20,303 nucleotides of DNA from JBHIYN01 sp041984235 (lineage in GTDB: Bacteria; Pseudomonadota; Gammaproteobacteria; Ga0077536), in assembly GCA_041984235.1 (NCBI GenBank), contig JBHIYN010000031.1:1-20303 (forward strand), given 5' to 3'. The notes beneath the pieces are model-generated. The model saw only the letters and a list, made by a program, of their open reading frames with translations, was not told the origin of the DNA and did no database searches. A program made the position numbers and the translations under genes. This document shows, one piece after another, positions 1 through 7,229 of this stretch. The number at the start of each line of letters is the position of its first letter. Positions within the stretch are counted from its first letter, which is position 1.

Positions 1-691
1 TGCCACCGCTGCGCTCCACCGTGGTCAGGCTCGACAGGTCGAGCAGCGTGCCGGCGCCGTCGGCCGTGAAGGCACGGTCCAGCGCGAAGCCGTTGGTCCC
101 CGTCCACGACGTCGCCGTCGTCGTCAGCGTCGCTCCGCCCGCGCCGAGGAAGCCCTTCTGTGCGATCAGGTCCGAGCGATCGATGCTCGCCGCGCCCAGC
201 GCCAGCGTCGCGCCGTCCTCCGCGATCAGCGTCGCGTTGTCCGCCGACACCAGCGCGCTCAGATCGATCATGTCCACGCCGTCGCCGTCGGTGTCGTCCA
301 GCCCCCGCTTCAGCAGCTGCGAGCGGCCCGTCAGGCTGACCAGCTGACCGCTCACGTCACCGCCGTCACGCACCGTGATCTGCGCGTCGCTGATGCTGCT
401 CACGCCGCTGAGGTCGACCCCGCTGCCGGCGCCCTCCGCCGTGATCCGAATCAGCCCGTTGGTGCCCGAGGCGTTGTCGGTGAAGCCGCCAAGCCCGCTG
501 AGATCGACCTGCCCACCGTCGCTCGCACTGATGTTCAGGTCCGAGTTGGTGCTGCCACCGCTGCGCTCCACCGTGGTCAGGCTCGACAGGTCGAGCAGCG
601 TGCCGGCGCCGTCGGCCGTGAAGGCACGGTCCAGCGCGAAGCCGTTGGTCCCCGTCCACGACGTCGCCGTCGTCGTCAGTGTCGCTCCGCC
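1..691 (-). repeat. 552-bp in-phase coding repeat (two copies visible, one cut by the edge)
   Basis: Bases 1-139 and 553-691 are identical at 138 of 139 positions; the single mismatch is at 128/680. The offset is exactly 552 bp, or 184 codons. The shared part encodes the ATLTTTATSWTGTNGF...LSSLTTVERSGG stretch. Flanking parts of the module (141-552 against 693-1104) are clearly related at protein level but diverged in DNA. The first copy is truncated by the window edge, so the block of identity and the number of copies may be larger. Confidence 0.9.
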
Positions 692-1219
692 GGTACCGCC
701 CCCGCCCCGGCGTGCGACCAGGTTGGTGCGATCGAGGTTGCCACTGCCCAGATCGAGGATCGACTGGTTCTCGGCGATCAGGCTGGCATCCGTGGCGAGG
801 GTCGCTCCGGCGCTGAAATGGCTGCCGGCGCCGGTGGTGAGGAAGGTCACGCCGCTGCCCAGGTTGAGGCTGCTGACGGTACCCGCGAGGCCGCTGTCGT
901 AGGTGACGTCGGTGCCGCTGCCGTGGATGAACACGTCGTAGACGATGCCGTTGTTGAGCGGCACCAGCGGATTGCTGTCCCAGTTGCTCGCGGTCGTGTA
1001 CAGCCCATCGGCGCCGGTCCAGGTGGCCGTGTCGGCGACTGCATCCCGCGCACCGGCTCCGATCGTCGCGGCGAACACCGCGAGCAGGGCCAGCCGCGGT
1101 GCGACACTGCCCGTGCGGCGGCCATGTGGTCGTGATCCCGCGCCGCTGGCCAGCGCGGCGTCCGACGGGGTGGTGCTTGCAGGGAAAACGGGGGTGGAAC
1201 GCAGGGCGCGTTTCATCAT
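1..1219 (-). CDS. Large secreted beta-helix-like repeat protein, N-terminal part (runs off left edge)
   Basis: An uninterrupted reading frame runs from ATG-ATG at 1219/1216 to the left edge, giving about 406 visible residues with no stop. GAGGA lies about 12 nt upstream of the ATG; a GTG directly before it is an alternative start. Residues 1-56 are an extended signal peptide: a long Arg-rich N-region, a hydrophobic core (PRLALLAVFAATIGAG) and an AVA cleavage site before DTATW. The mature start (TWTGADG...ASNWD...P) resembles the opening of autotransporter, haemagglutinin-like and PEP-CTERM-type surface proteins. The remainder is Gly/Ser/Thr/Asp-rich with repeated LIAE(D/N), LDLS and ATLTTTATSWTG motifs, as expected of a right-handed beta-helix. 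One segment (DDTDGDGVD, near residue 310) looks like a calcium-binding DxDxDG loop. The module repeats every 184 residues. The C-terminus, and so the anchor (beta-barrel, PEP-CTERM or T1SS signal), is outside the window. An adhesin or surface-layer role is inference. Confidence 0.75.
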   Translation of the reverse strand, partial: MMKRALRSTPVFPASTTPSDAALASGAGSRPHGRRTGSVAPRLALLAVFAATIGAGARDAVADTATWTGADGLYTTASNWDSNPLVPLNNGIVYDVFIHGSGTDVTYDSGLAGTVSSLNLGSGVTFLTTGAGSHFSAGATLATDASLIAENQSILDLGSGNLDRTNLVARRGGGGTGGATLTTTATSWTGTNGFALDRAFTADGAGTLLDLSSLTTVERSGGSTNSDLNISASDGGQVDLSGLGGFTDNASGTNGLIRITAEGAGSGVDLSGVSSISDAQITVRDGGDVSGQLVSLTGRSQLLKRGLDDTDGDGVDMIDLSALVSADNATLIAEDGATLALGAASIDRSDLIAQKGFLGAGGATLTTTATSWTGTNGFALDRAFTADGAGTLLDLSSLTTVERSGG

Positions 1220-1241
1220 CACGGATGGCAATCCTCTTCGG

Positions 1242-1259
1242 CTGTCAGCTTGGTGTCAG
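1242..1259 (+). promoter_or_regulatory. Pho-box-like pair of 7-bp direct repeats
   Basis: On the plus strand CTGTCAG (1242-1248) and GTGTCAG (1253-1259) are separated by 4 bp. This matches the architecture of an OmpR/PhoB-family half-site pair (consensus near CTGTCAT-N4-CTGTCAC). It lies 23-40 bp upstream of the secreted repeat protein's ATG but is oriented opposite to that gene, which weakens the case. The rest of 1220-1426 shows no further clear signal. Confidence 0.25.
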
Positions 1260-1426
1260 GTGCGCGAGGCCGTCGCCGCCCCGCGTCTGTCGTCCACGCA
1301 CCATTCGTGATGGCCGGACCGTCCGCATCCGTTGCACGCGTCATTGTGAGACAGGCGCTGCGTACCTGTCCGGTAATCGCGCACAGGCCGGCACTCGCGA
1401 AGCCGGGCGAGGCAGCGCCCTGGCGC

Positions 1427-2440
1427 TCAGGGTTGCGGCGTGGCGAAGGCTGCGGCGCCGCGCGCAAAGGCCTGCGCACTGCCTCCCTGCGGGCTGACCA
1501 CGATGCTGTCGACGCCGGCGGCGTGGTCATGCGCGACCGCGGCACGGCAATGCGCCTCGTCGCCGTGCGTGAAGATCCGCCGCACCATCTCGTCGCTGAT
1601 GGCGGTCGTGATCCGGGCGCGGTCGCGCGTCGCGTAGCCGGCAATGGCCTCGTCGACGGCTGCGCCGTAGCCAAGCTCGCGCAGGATGTTCTGGTACGGC
1701 TCGGCGGACGCGTAGAAGGCCAGGTGCTGGCGGAAGTACTCCAGTCCGGCCGTATCGTCGTCGGTGAGGTAGAGCGCGCGGCGCTTGATGATCTCGAGGT
1801 CGTCGACCCGCCGGCCGGCGCGCCTGGCCCCGGCGTCGAGACGACTCAGCGCGTAGTCGAGGCGGTCGGGCGGCGTGAAATCGTTCAGCAACACGCCATC
1901 GGCCAGCTCGCCGGCGAGCTCCAGCATCCGACCGCCAATCGCGCCGAGCACGATCGGCACCGGCTGTGCCGGCGGCGCCTGCAGCCGGAAGCCGTGACTG
2001 TGCAGGGTGGTTCCATCGAAGTCGCTCCTGCCACCGGCCAGGATGTCGCGCAGCAGCAGTACCGTTTCGCGCACGCGGGTCAGCGGGCGCGCGTATTCGA
2101 GTCCATACCAGCGCTCGATCATGTTCGGGGTCGAAGCGCCCAGGCCAAGCACGAAACGACCCGGCGCGCGCGCCGCGGCCGCGACCACCCCGGTCGCGAG
2201 CACCGGAACGGCGCGGTTGAACACCGGCACCACGCCCGTGCACAGGCGCACTCCGGAGGTGGCAACACCCAGTGCGGCGGCCAGCGCGATCGGATCTTCC
2301 ATGCCCTCCGCATCGCACAGCCAGAGGTCATCGTAGCCGTGCGCCTCGGCCCACACCCCGCGCTCGAAACCGGCATCCAGCCCGGGCACGGGCCATAACA
2401 TGAGGCCGGTGCGGCGGCCTGCGACTTGCGTTGCGGTCAT
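1427..2440 (-). CDS. LLM-class (luciferase-like, F420/FMN-dependent) oxidoreductase
   Basis: The 337-residue product has the sequence pattern of bacterial luciferase-like TIM-barrel flavoenzymes: an N-terminal segment ending in HGYDDLWLCD, the strand GVRLCTGVVPVFNR, the GRFVLGLGAS loop near residue 97 with a following RPLTRVRE helix, then PVPIVLGAIGGRMLELAGELADGVLLN. The last stretch is typical of F420-dependent LLM proteins close to methylenetetrahydromethanopterin reductase. Such enzymes use reduced F420 or FMN; the substrate cannot be told from sequence. Length is normal for the family. The ATG at 2440 has no strong Shine-Dalgarno. It lies 58 bp downstream of the sugar dehydrogenase on the same strand and may be co-transcribed, but there is no evident metabolic link. 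The cofactor (F420 or FMN) is unresolved, since F420 synthesis is patchy in gammaproteobacteria. Confidence 0.85.
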   Translation of the reverse strand: MTATQVAGRRTGLMLWPVPGLDAGFERGVWAEAHGYDDLWLCDAEGMEDPIALAAALGVATSGVRLCTGVVPVFNRAVPVLATGVVAAAARAPGRFVLGLGASTPNMIERWYGLEYARPLTRVRETVLLLRDILAGGRSDFDGTTLHSHGFRLQAPPAQPVPIVLGAIGGRMLELAGELADGVLLNDFTPPDRLDYALSRLDAGARRAGRRVDDLEIIKRRALYLTDDDTAGLEYFRQHLAFYASAEPYQNILRELGYGAAVDEAIAGYATRDRARITTAISDEMVRRIFTHGDEAHCRAAVAHDHAAGVDSIVVSPQGGSAQAFARGAAAFATPQP

Positions 2441-2498
2441 GCGGCGATGATCGGCGAGCGTCGTCGTGAAGACAACGTCAGTATGCCCGGCACCTTGC

Positions 2499-3662
2499 TC
2501 AGTCGACCGGCTCGAGGCGTGCGATCACGCCGTCGGCGGCGTCGGTAAGGAGGTAAAGGAGCCCGTCCGGCCCGACCGCGACGGTGCGCATACGGCCCAG
2601 CTCGCCCTCCAGCAGGCGCTCCTCGTGCACCACCCGCTCGCCGTCGAGCACCAGCCGCACCAGCAGTCGGAAGCTGAGCGCACCCGCAAACAGGTTGCCG
2701 CGCCAGCGCGGAAACCGCTCCGCGTCGTAGACGGCGAGACCCGACGGTGCGATCGACGGCGTCCACTGCAGGGCCGGCGGCGCCACGCCGGCACGCGCCT
2801 CGCCCTCGCCGATCGGCGAGGCGGTGCCGTAGTTGCGGCCGTAGGTGATGTCCGCCCAGCCGTAGTTGCGACCGGCCACGATACGGTTGACCTCGTCGCC
2901 GCCCTGCGGTCCGTGCTCGTGCGCCCACACCGTGCCGCTGGCGCGATCGAGGGCGATGCCCTGTACGTTGCGGTGGCCGAAGGAATGGATCTCCGGACGT
3001 ACGCCGTCGAGTCCGGCGAACGGGTTATCGGCCGGCACGCTGCCGTCCGCGTTGAGTCGTACGATGGCGCCCGGATGGCTGCCGAGGTGCTGTCCGTTCG
3101 GCCGGTGTCCGCGATCGCCGAGGGTGAGGAGCAGGGTGCCGTCGGGCAGGAACAGCACGCGCGCGCCGAAATGCCGTCCGCCGGGAAATTTCGGCAACGC
3201 GCGAAAAATCGTTTCCGCATCGACCAGCCGCATGCCGTCGAGGCGCGCCCGCACGAGCTCGGTGCCATGACCACCGTCACCACTGGCGGCATGCGCGAGG
3301 TAGAGCAGCCGGTTGGTGCCGAAATCCGGGTGCAGCGCGATGTCCAGCAGGCCGCCCTGGCCCACCGCCGCCACCGCCGGCACGCCCGACAGTGGCTCCG
3401 ATACCGCGCCGTCCGGTAACACCCGGCGCAGCGTGCCGCCGCGCTCGCTGACCAGCAGGTCGCCGTCCGGCAGGAACGCCAGGCCCCACGGATAACGCAG
3501 ACCCTCGGCCAGCACGCGCACGCGGAAATCGTGCGCCTCGCTGTGCACGCGCTCGCCGGCCGGCGACAGCGCCGTATACAACAGCATGCACAGCATCATT
3601 GCGCACCAGCACGCGCGACGGGCGCGCCACGCACGCGGCATACCGGCGGTAAGACGAATCAT
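2499..3662 (-). CDS. PQQ-dependent sugar dehydrogenase, exported (YliI/aldose sugar dehydrogenase family)
   Basis: The 387-residue protein has an N-terminal signal sequence (Arg-rich start, hydrophobic CAMMLCMLLYTALSPA, cleavage near SPA-GE). It then has the six-bladed propeller signature of soluble glucose/aldose sugar dehydrogenases: LRYPWGLAFLPDGDLLVSER, VGQGGLLDIALHPDF, LGDRGHRPNGQHLGSHPGAIVRLNADG, PEIHSFGHRNVQGIALD, WAHEHGPQGGDEVN and GRNYGWADITYG. Family members oxidise aldoses in the periplasm with PQQ bound in the central channel and calcium. ATG at 3662 is preferred to an in-frame GTG at 3668. No pqq biosynthesis genes are in view, so PQQ would have to come from elsewhere. Length matches the family. 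The gene is divergent from the glycine-zipper operon, with which it shares a 208-bp intergenic region. Confidence 0.9.
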   Translation of the reverse strand: MIRLTAGMPRAWRARRACWCAMMLCMLLYTALSPAGERVHSEAHDFRVRVLAEGLRYPWGLAFLPDGDLLVSERGGTLRRVLPDGAVSEPLSGVPAVAAVGQGGLLDIALHPDFGTNRLLYLAHAASGDGGHGTELVRARLDGMRLVDAETIFRALPKFPGGRHFGARVLFLPDGTLLLTLGDRGHRPNGQHLGSHPGAIVRLNADGSVPADNPFAGLDGVRPEIHSFGHRNVQGIALDRASGTVWAHEHGPQGGDEVNRIVAGRNYGWADITYGRNYGTASPIGEGEARAGVAPPALQWTPSIAPSGLAVYDAERFPRWRGNLFAGALSFRLLVRLVLDGERVVHEERLLEGELGRMRTVAVGPDGLLYLLTDAADGVIARLEPVD

Positions 3663-3730
3663 GAACACGGCCTGCAGGCGGACACACGATGATTGTAGCG
3701 CCGGGTCCGCGGTGTAGATGACGCAGTCCG

Positions 3731-3749
3731 CTTTGCAGGAATTACAAAG
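3731..3749. promoter_or_regulatory. Inverted repeat, possible enhancer-binding-protein site
   Basis: CTTTG and CAAAG flank a 9-nt centre (CTTTG-CAGGAATTA-CAAAG), with one further matching pair inside. The site sits about 80 bp upstream of the sigma-54 promoter at 3821, within the usual range for an upstream activator site. It is short and single-copy, so its regulatory role is only a suggestion. Confidence 0.25.
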
Positions 3750-3820
3750 TCGCGGCGCCGATCCGGCCCCGAACGCCCTCGCCGTGTGATCGGGTCGACA
3801 GTTTCATACCCGCTGCGGCC

Positions 3821-3835
3821 TGGCACGGTGCTTGC
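3821..3835 (+). promoter_or_regulatory. Sigma-54 (RpoN) -24/-12 promoter
   Basis: TGGCACG-GTGC-TTGC matches the sigma-54 consensus TGGCACG-N4-TTGC, with the invariant GG (3822-3823) and GC (3834-3835) separated by the required 10 bp. Transcription would start near 3846, giving a leader of about 25 nt that includes the AGGAGGA ribosome-binding site at 3856-3862 and the ATG at 3871. Sigma-54 promoters need an AAA+ activator bound upstream. No activator gene is in the window. Confidence 0.75.
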
Positions 3836-3870
3836 GCCACTCCGGGTACCGTCACAGGAGGAAAGCCAGA

Positions 3871-4365
3871 ATGCAAAACGAACATGACCATGGCCACGAC
3901 AAGCGCAGCAATCCGTGGAAAACCGGGGTGATTGCGACTGGCGCGGCCCTGCTTACCCTGACCTGCGCCGGCATCGCCGTCGCGACCCTGTCCGACCTCG
4001 GCGAGGAGCCGGCCGACGCCGTAACCGCCTCCGGCACCAAGGCTGCACCGGCCGCCAGCGCACCTGCCCCGGCGCCAGCGGCACCGCAGCGATCGGCCAG
4101 TGAGATCTGCGCGCATCATCTCAGTTCAGCGCGCCGTGACAACGAGCGCGTCGTCAAGGACGGCGTGCTCGGCGGCGCGGTCGGCGCCGGCGTCGGCGCC
4201 GCGGGCGGCGCCATCGCCGATGGTGGCGACGGCGCCGGCAAGGGTGCCGGGATCGGCGCGGTAGTCGGCGCAGTTGCCGGCGCAGCGCGTGGCCTGATCG
4301 AGGAAGACCGCAAGGTCGAAGGCGCCGAGGCTGCATACCGCGAATGCCTGGCGCGCAACGGCTGA
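3871..4365 (+). CDS. Membrane-anchored glycine-zipper protein
   Basis: The start is ATG 3871, set by an excellent AGGAGGA at 3856-3862; an in-frame ATG at 3832 lies upstream of the predicted sigma-54 transcript. The 164-residue product has a His-rich N-terminus (HDHGHD, 5-10), one transmembrane segment (about 18-40), an Ala/Pro linker (about 56-73), Cys80, a glycine-zipper hairpin (about 98-142, GGAVGAGVGAAGG and GAGIGAVVGAVAGAARG) and a charged tail with Cys159. The topology implies a short cytoplasmic His-rich end and a periplasmic zipper, where Cys80 and Cys159 could pair. Glycine-zipper (YMGG/2TM) proteins insert into or span envelope membranes and are often stress-induced. The exact function is unknown. 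It is followed after 52 bp by a second glycine-zipper gene, probably in the same operon. Confidence 0.85.
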   Translation: MQNEHDHGHDKRSNPWKTGVIATGAALLTLTCAGIAVATLSDLGEEPADAVTASGTKAAPAASAPAPAPAAPQRSASEICAHHLSSARRDNERVVKDGVLGGAVGAGVGAAGGAIADGGDGAGKGAGIGAVVGAVAGAARGLIEEDRKVEGAEAAYRECLARNG

Positions 4366-4417
4366 ACGTGCTGCCCCGCACCCCGCCGTTCACACAGTTC
4401 CGAAGGAGTTCAGTTCG

Positions 4418-4666
4418 ATGATTAGGTCCCGATACCGCTTGCTCACCATCGCTGCCGCTGCGCTGCTGCTCAGTGCCTGCGGCTCCACGCCCGCCGACCG
4501 CGGCCTGTCCGGCGCCGGGTTGGGCGCCGCGGCCGGCGCCGCCGGCGCCGCACTCACCGGCGGCATGGTCGGCTCGGGTGCCGCGATCGGCGCCGCTGCA
4601 GGCGCCGCGGCCGGCATGCTGAGCGACGAGGAAGACGTCGATCTCGGCGAGCCGGCGTGGAAGTGA
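4418..4666 (+). CDS. Small glycine-zipper lipoprotein
   Basis: The product is 82 residues; ATG 4418 is preceded by AAGGAG at 4403-4408. The N-terminus is a lipoprotein signal: basic MIRSRYR, hydrophobic LLTIAAAALL, lipobox LSAC with the acylated Cys at residue 21. Residues 30-68 form a Gly/Ala zipper (GAGLGAAAGAAGAALTGGMVGSGAAIGAAAGAAAG). The C-terminus is acidic (SDEEDVDLGE). The protein resembles SlyB/OsmB-like glycine-zipper outer-membrane lipoproteins, but is too short and low-complexity to assign. Residue +2 after the Cys is Gly rather than Asp, so Lol sorting to the outer membrane is expected. It is the second gene of the apparent sigma-54-driven pair. Confidence 0.85.
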   Translation: MIRSRYRLLTIAAAALLLSACGSTPADRGLSGAGLGAAAGAAGAALTGGMVGSGAAIGAAAGAAAGMLSDEEDVDLGEPAWK

Positions 4667-4667
4667 T

Positions 4668-4684
4668 TTCACGCTCGTCGTGAA
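4668..4684. other. Small inverted repeat at gene end
   Basis: TTCACG-CTCGT-CGTGAA is a 6-bp perfect stem starting 2 bp after the lipoprotein stop codon and abutting the larger hairpin at 4685-4720. It may add to transcript-end structure. Confidence 0.4.
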
Positions 4685-4720
4685 GCGCGCCGCCGGCATT
4701 CCCGCATGCCGGCGGCGCGC
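4685..4720. terminator. 15-bp perfect GC-rich hairpin (terminator-like, no T-run)
   Basis: Bases 4685-4699 and 4706-4720 are perfectly complementary over 15 bp with a 6-nt loop (tcccgc). The hairpin lies 19 bp after the glycine-zipper lipoprotein gene and 77 bp before the oxidoreductase gene. No T-tract follows, so it is either a high-GC terminator variant or a 3'-end stabiliser. It separates the two operons. Confidence 0.55.
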
Positions 4721-4797
4721 GCGCCTCGGACGCCGGTGCTTTCCGGCGACACGCCATTTCGGCATCATGGATCTCCCCGCGACTACCGGAGCCCGCC

Positions 4798-6843
4798 ATG
4801 AAAACCGTTCGCGGCGCCTGCCCGCATGATTGCCCCGACACCTGCGCCTGGCTGGTCGAGGTCGACGACGACGGCCGCGCGGTGGGCCTGCGCGGCGACC
4901 CGCAGCACCCCTTCACACGGGGCGCGCTGTGCAGCAAGCTCAAGCGCTATCCGCAGCGCGTGTACAGCGAACAGCGCATCCTGCAGCCCCTGCGGCGTAC
5001 CGGCGCCAAGGGTGAAGGCCGTTTCGAGCCCTGCAGCTGGGAAGACGCGCTGGAACTGGTGGTCGGCCGCCTGCGCGAAACGCTCGACCGCCACGGCCCG
5101 CTGGCCGCCATGCCATGCAGCTTCGCCGGCACGATCGGGCTGCTCAACCGCTATGCCGGCGAGCAGTTCTTCGAACGCCTCGGCGCCACCGCCCTCGATC
5201 GCCAGATCTGCGGCAACGTCGCGTACCTGGGCGCGGCCGCGACGCTCGGCGAAGGCGAGACCATGCTGCCGGAGGATCTCGCGCTCAGTCGCCTGATCGT
5301 GATTTGGGGCAGTAACACCGCGGCCACGAACGTGCACTTGTGGGGCGGCCCGATCCGGGATGCGCGCCGCGCCGGGGCGGAGGTCATCGTCATCGACCCG
5401 GTGCGTACGCCGACCGCGGCGCATGCCGACTGGCACGTGCAGCTGCGCCCCGGGACCGACGCCGCGCTGGCGCTCGGCATGATGCACGTCATCGTGCGCG
5501 AGGAGCTGCACGATGCCGACTACGTCGAACGCCACACGCTCGGGTTCGACGCGCTGTGCGAACGCCTCGTGGATTACCCGCCGGAGCGCGTGGCCGATAT
5601 AACCGGGATCGGCGTGGCCGACATCGAGAAGCTCGCGCGCACCTGGGCGCAGCGCCGGCCGGCCGCGCTGCGCCTGCTGGTCGGCATGGAGCGCTACTCC
5701 AATGGCGGCGCCGCCGTGCGCGCGGTGTCCTGCCTGCCGGCGCTGACCGGCGCCTGGCGCGAGCGTGGCGGCGGCCTGTGCCATTTCACCGTCAACCTGT
5801 TCTTCGAGGCGCTTGATTACTCGGTGGTGTTTGCCGCCGCCGACGCGCCGCCGCCGGCGCGTACCGTGCACCTGGCCCAGCTCGGCCAGGCCCTCACCGA
5901 TCCGGCCATGGCCCCGCCCATCGGCTGGATGCTGGTCTACAACCTCAATCCCGTGGTCACGCTGCCGAATCAGAACCTCGTCATCGAAGGCCTCAGACGC
6001 GAGGACCTGTTCACCGTGGTCCATGAGCAGTTCATGACCGACACGGCGCGCTACGCGGACGTCATTCTGCCGGCCACGACCCAGTTCGAGCAGTGGGAGC
6101 TGATGCCGTCCTGGGGTCAGACCTACGTCGCGCTCAACCCGCCGGCGATCGAGCCCTGCGGTGAAGCGGTGTCCAACACCGAGCTCTTCCGTCGCCTGTC
6201 GCGCGCGCTCGGCTATACCGAACCGCACCTGCTGAGCAGCGACGAGGAACGCATCCGCGCGTTGCTCGGCAACGGCAGCACGCTGATCGAGGGCATCACC
6301 TTCGAGCGCCTGCAGGCCGAAGGCTGGGCGCCGCTCAACCTGCCCGAGGATTTCCGGCCGCGCGCCGAGGGCGGTTTCACCACGCCCAGCGGCAAGGCCG
6401 AGTTCTACTCGCAGTCGCTGGCCGACCAGGGGCTGGACCCGCTGCCCGCCTACGTACCGCTGGAGGATGCCGCCGACGCACCGCCGCTGCGCCTGGTCTC
6501 GTCCAAGACCAGTCACTTTCTCAACTCGGAGTACGTCAACCTGCCGCATCGCGGCACCGCCCGGCACGTGCCCGAAGTGCACATCAACCCCGCCGACGCC
6601 GCACCGCGCGGGATCGCCGACGGTGACACGGTCCTGATGTCCAACGCGCTGGGCGAAGTTGCCGTGCGCGCGAAGGTCTGTACCGACACGGCGGCGGGCG
6701 TGGTTTACATGCCGTTCAACTGGTGGGCAACCTCGACCCTCAACGGTTCCTCGGCCAACGCGCTCACACCCGATGGGCTGAGCGATCGCGGTATCGGCAG
6801 CAACGCCTTCGACGCCCGCGTCGAGATCGTGAAGACGGCCTGA
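4798..6843 (+). CDS. Molybdopterin-dependent oxidoreductase (DMSO-reductase/formate-dehydrogenase-like superfamily)
   Basis: The 681-residue protein has an N-terminal [4Fe-4S] motif C8-x3-C12-x3-C16-x28-C45, followed by Lys47 (the conserved Lys linking cluster and cofactor in this superfamily). Molybdopterin-binding domains follow: SRLIVIWGSNTAATNVHLWG (about 162-181), GAEVIVIDPVRTPTAAHADWHVQLRPGTDAAL, the DVILPATTQFEQWE segment, and a C-terminal MoCo-dinucleotide domain (HINPADAAPRGIADGDTVLMSN...GVVYMPFNWW). Cys138 (RQICGN) lies where the Mo/W ligand (Sec140 in E. coli FdhF) is expected; that is positional inference. No Tat signal is present, so the enzyme is probably cytoplasmic. No electron-transfer partner or chaperone gene is adjacent; only a cupin follows after 44 bp. 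The substrate is unknown. Confidence 0.88.
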   Translation: MKTVRGACPHDCPDTCAWLVEVDDDGRAVGLRGDPQHPFTRGALCSKLKRYPQRVYSEQRILQPLRRTGAKGEGRFEPCSWEDALELVVGRLRETLDRHGPLAAMPCSFAGTIGLLNRYAGEQFFERLGATALDRQICGNVAYLGAAATLGEGETMLPEDLALSRLIVIWGSNTAATNVHLWGGPIRDARRAGAEVIVIDPVRTPTAAHADWHVQLRPGTDAALALGMMHVIVREELHDADYVERHTLGFDALCERLVDYPPERVADITGIGVADIEKLARTWAQRRPAALRLLVGMERYSNGGAAVRAVSCLPALTGAWRERGGGLCHFTVNLFFEALDYSVVFAAADAPPPARTVHLAQLGQALTDPAMAPPIGWMLVYNLNPVVTLPNQNLVIEGLRREDLFTVVHEQFMTDTARYADVILPATTQFEQWELMPSWGQTYVALNPPAIEPCGEAVSNTELFRRLSRALGYTEPHLLSSDEERIRALLGNGSTLIEGITFERLQAEGWAPLNLPEDFRPRAEGGFTTPSGKAEFYSQSLADQGLDPLPAYVPLEDAADAPPLRLVSSKTSHFLNSEYVNLPHRGTARHVPEVHINPADAAPRGIADGDTVLMSNALGEVAVRAKVCTDTAAGVVYMPFNWWATSTLNGSSANALTPDGLSDRGIGSNAFDARVEIVKTA

Positions 6844-6887
6844 GCCGCCGCCGGCGGTGCGAGACCGAAGCAAGCGGAGAAGCACAC

Positions 6888-7160
6888 ATGACCGAAGACG
6901 AATTCCGCGCGGCAGTCGCCCGCGACGGCTACGATGCTCCTACGCTGATCGAGCGCGAGGCGGATCTGTGCAACGAGGAGCACAGCCATGACTTCGCGCT
7001 CACCACGCTGATCCTGGCGGGAGAGCTGTGCGTGACCACCGCCACCGGCACGACCACCTGCCGCGCCGGCGATACTTTCACCCTCGCACGAGGCGTACCG
7101 CACAGCGAGGCCTACGGCCCGCGCGGCGCGCGCCTGCTGCTGGCCCGGCGCGACGGCTGA
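6888..7160 (+). CDS. Small cupin-domain protein
   Basis: ATG 6888 opens 90 codons beginning MTEDEF; it follows a purine-rich stretch (AAGCGGAGAA), and the frame upstream of it lies inside the oxidoreductase gene. The sequence fits a one-domain cupin: NEEHSHDF gives the HxH metal ligands of motif 1, LILAGELCVTTATG the inter-motif strands, and CRAGDTFTLARGVPHSEAYGP motif 2 with its His. Such proteins bind a divalent metal, and many have no known reaction. The gene lies 44 bp after the molybdo-oxidoreductase on the same strand, suggesting co-transcription, but a functional link is not established. It converges on the DUF488 gene. Confidence 0.8.
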   Translation: MTEDEFRAAVARDGYDAPTLIEREADLCNEEHSHDFALTTLILAGELCVTTATGTTTCRAGDTFTLARGVPHSEAYGPRGARLLLARRDG

Positions 7161-7229
7161 GCGCGATTGGGCATTCGGCGGATACGGCCCGCCGCGACCG
7201 TGCGGCGTGTCCCCGGCCCGCCGCGCCGC

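Noticed and set aside
375..902. Plus-strand Pro/Ser-rich frame in the repeat region at the left edge
   Set aside because: It is antisense to the secreted protein frame, which has a signal peptide and consistent internal repeats in phase.
1250..2398. A 382-codon plus-strand frame opposite the LLM oxidoreductase
   Set aside because: Arg/Ala/Gln-rich shadow with no domain; the minus strand encodes a clear flavoenzyme.
4798..6843. A selenocysteine codon in the molybdo-enzyme
   Set aside because: Codon 138 at the expected ligand position is TGC (5209-5211), and the frame has no internal TGA.
4783..6885. A 700-codon open frame on the minus strand, antisense to the molybdopterin oxidoreductase
   Set aside because: It mirrors the codon structure of the sense gene, is Arg/Gly/His-rich with no recognisable motif, and the sense strand has a full conserved protein.
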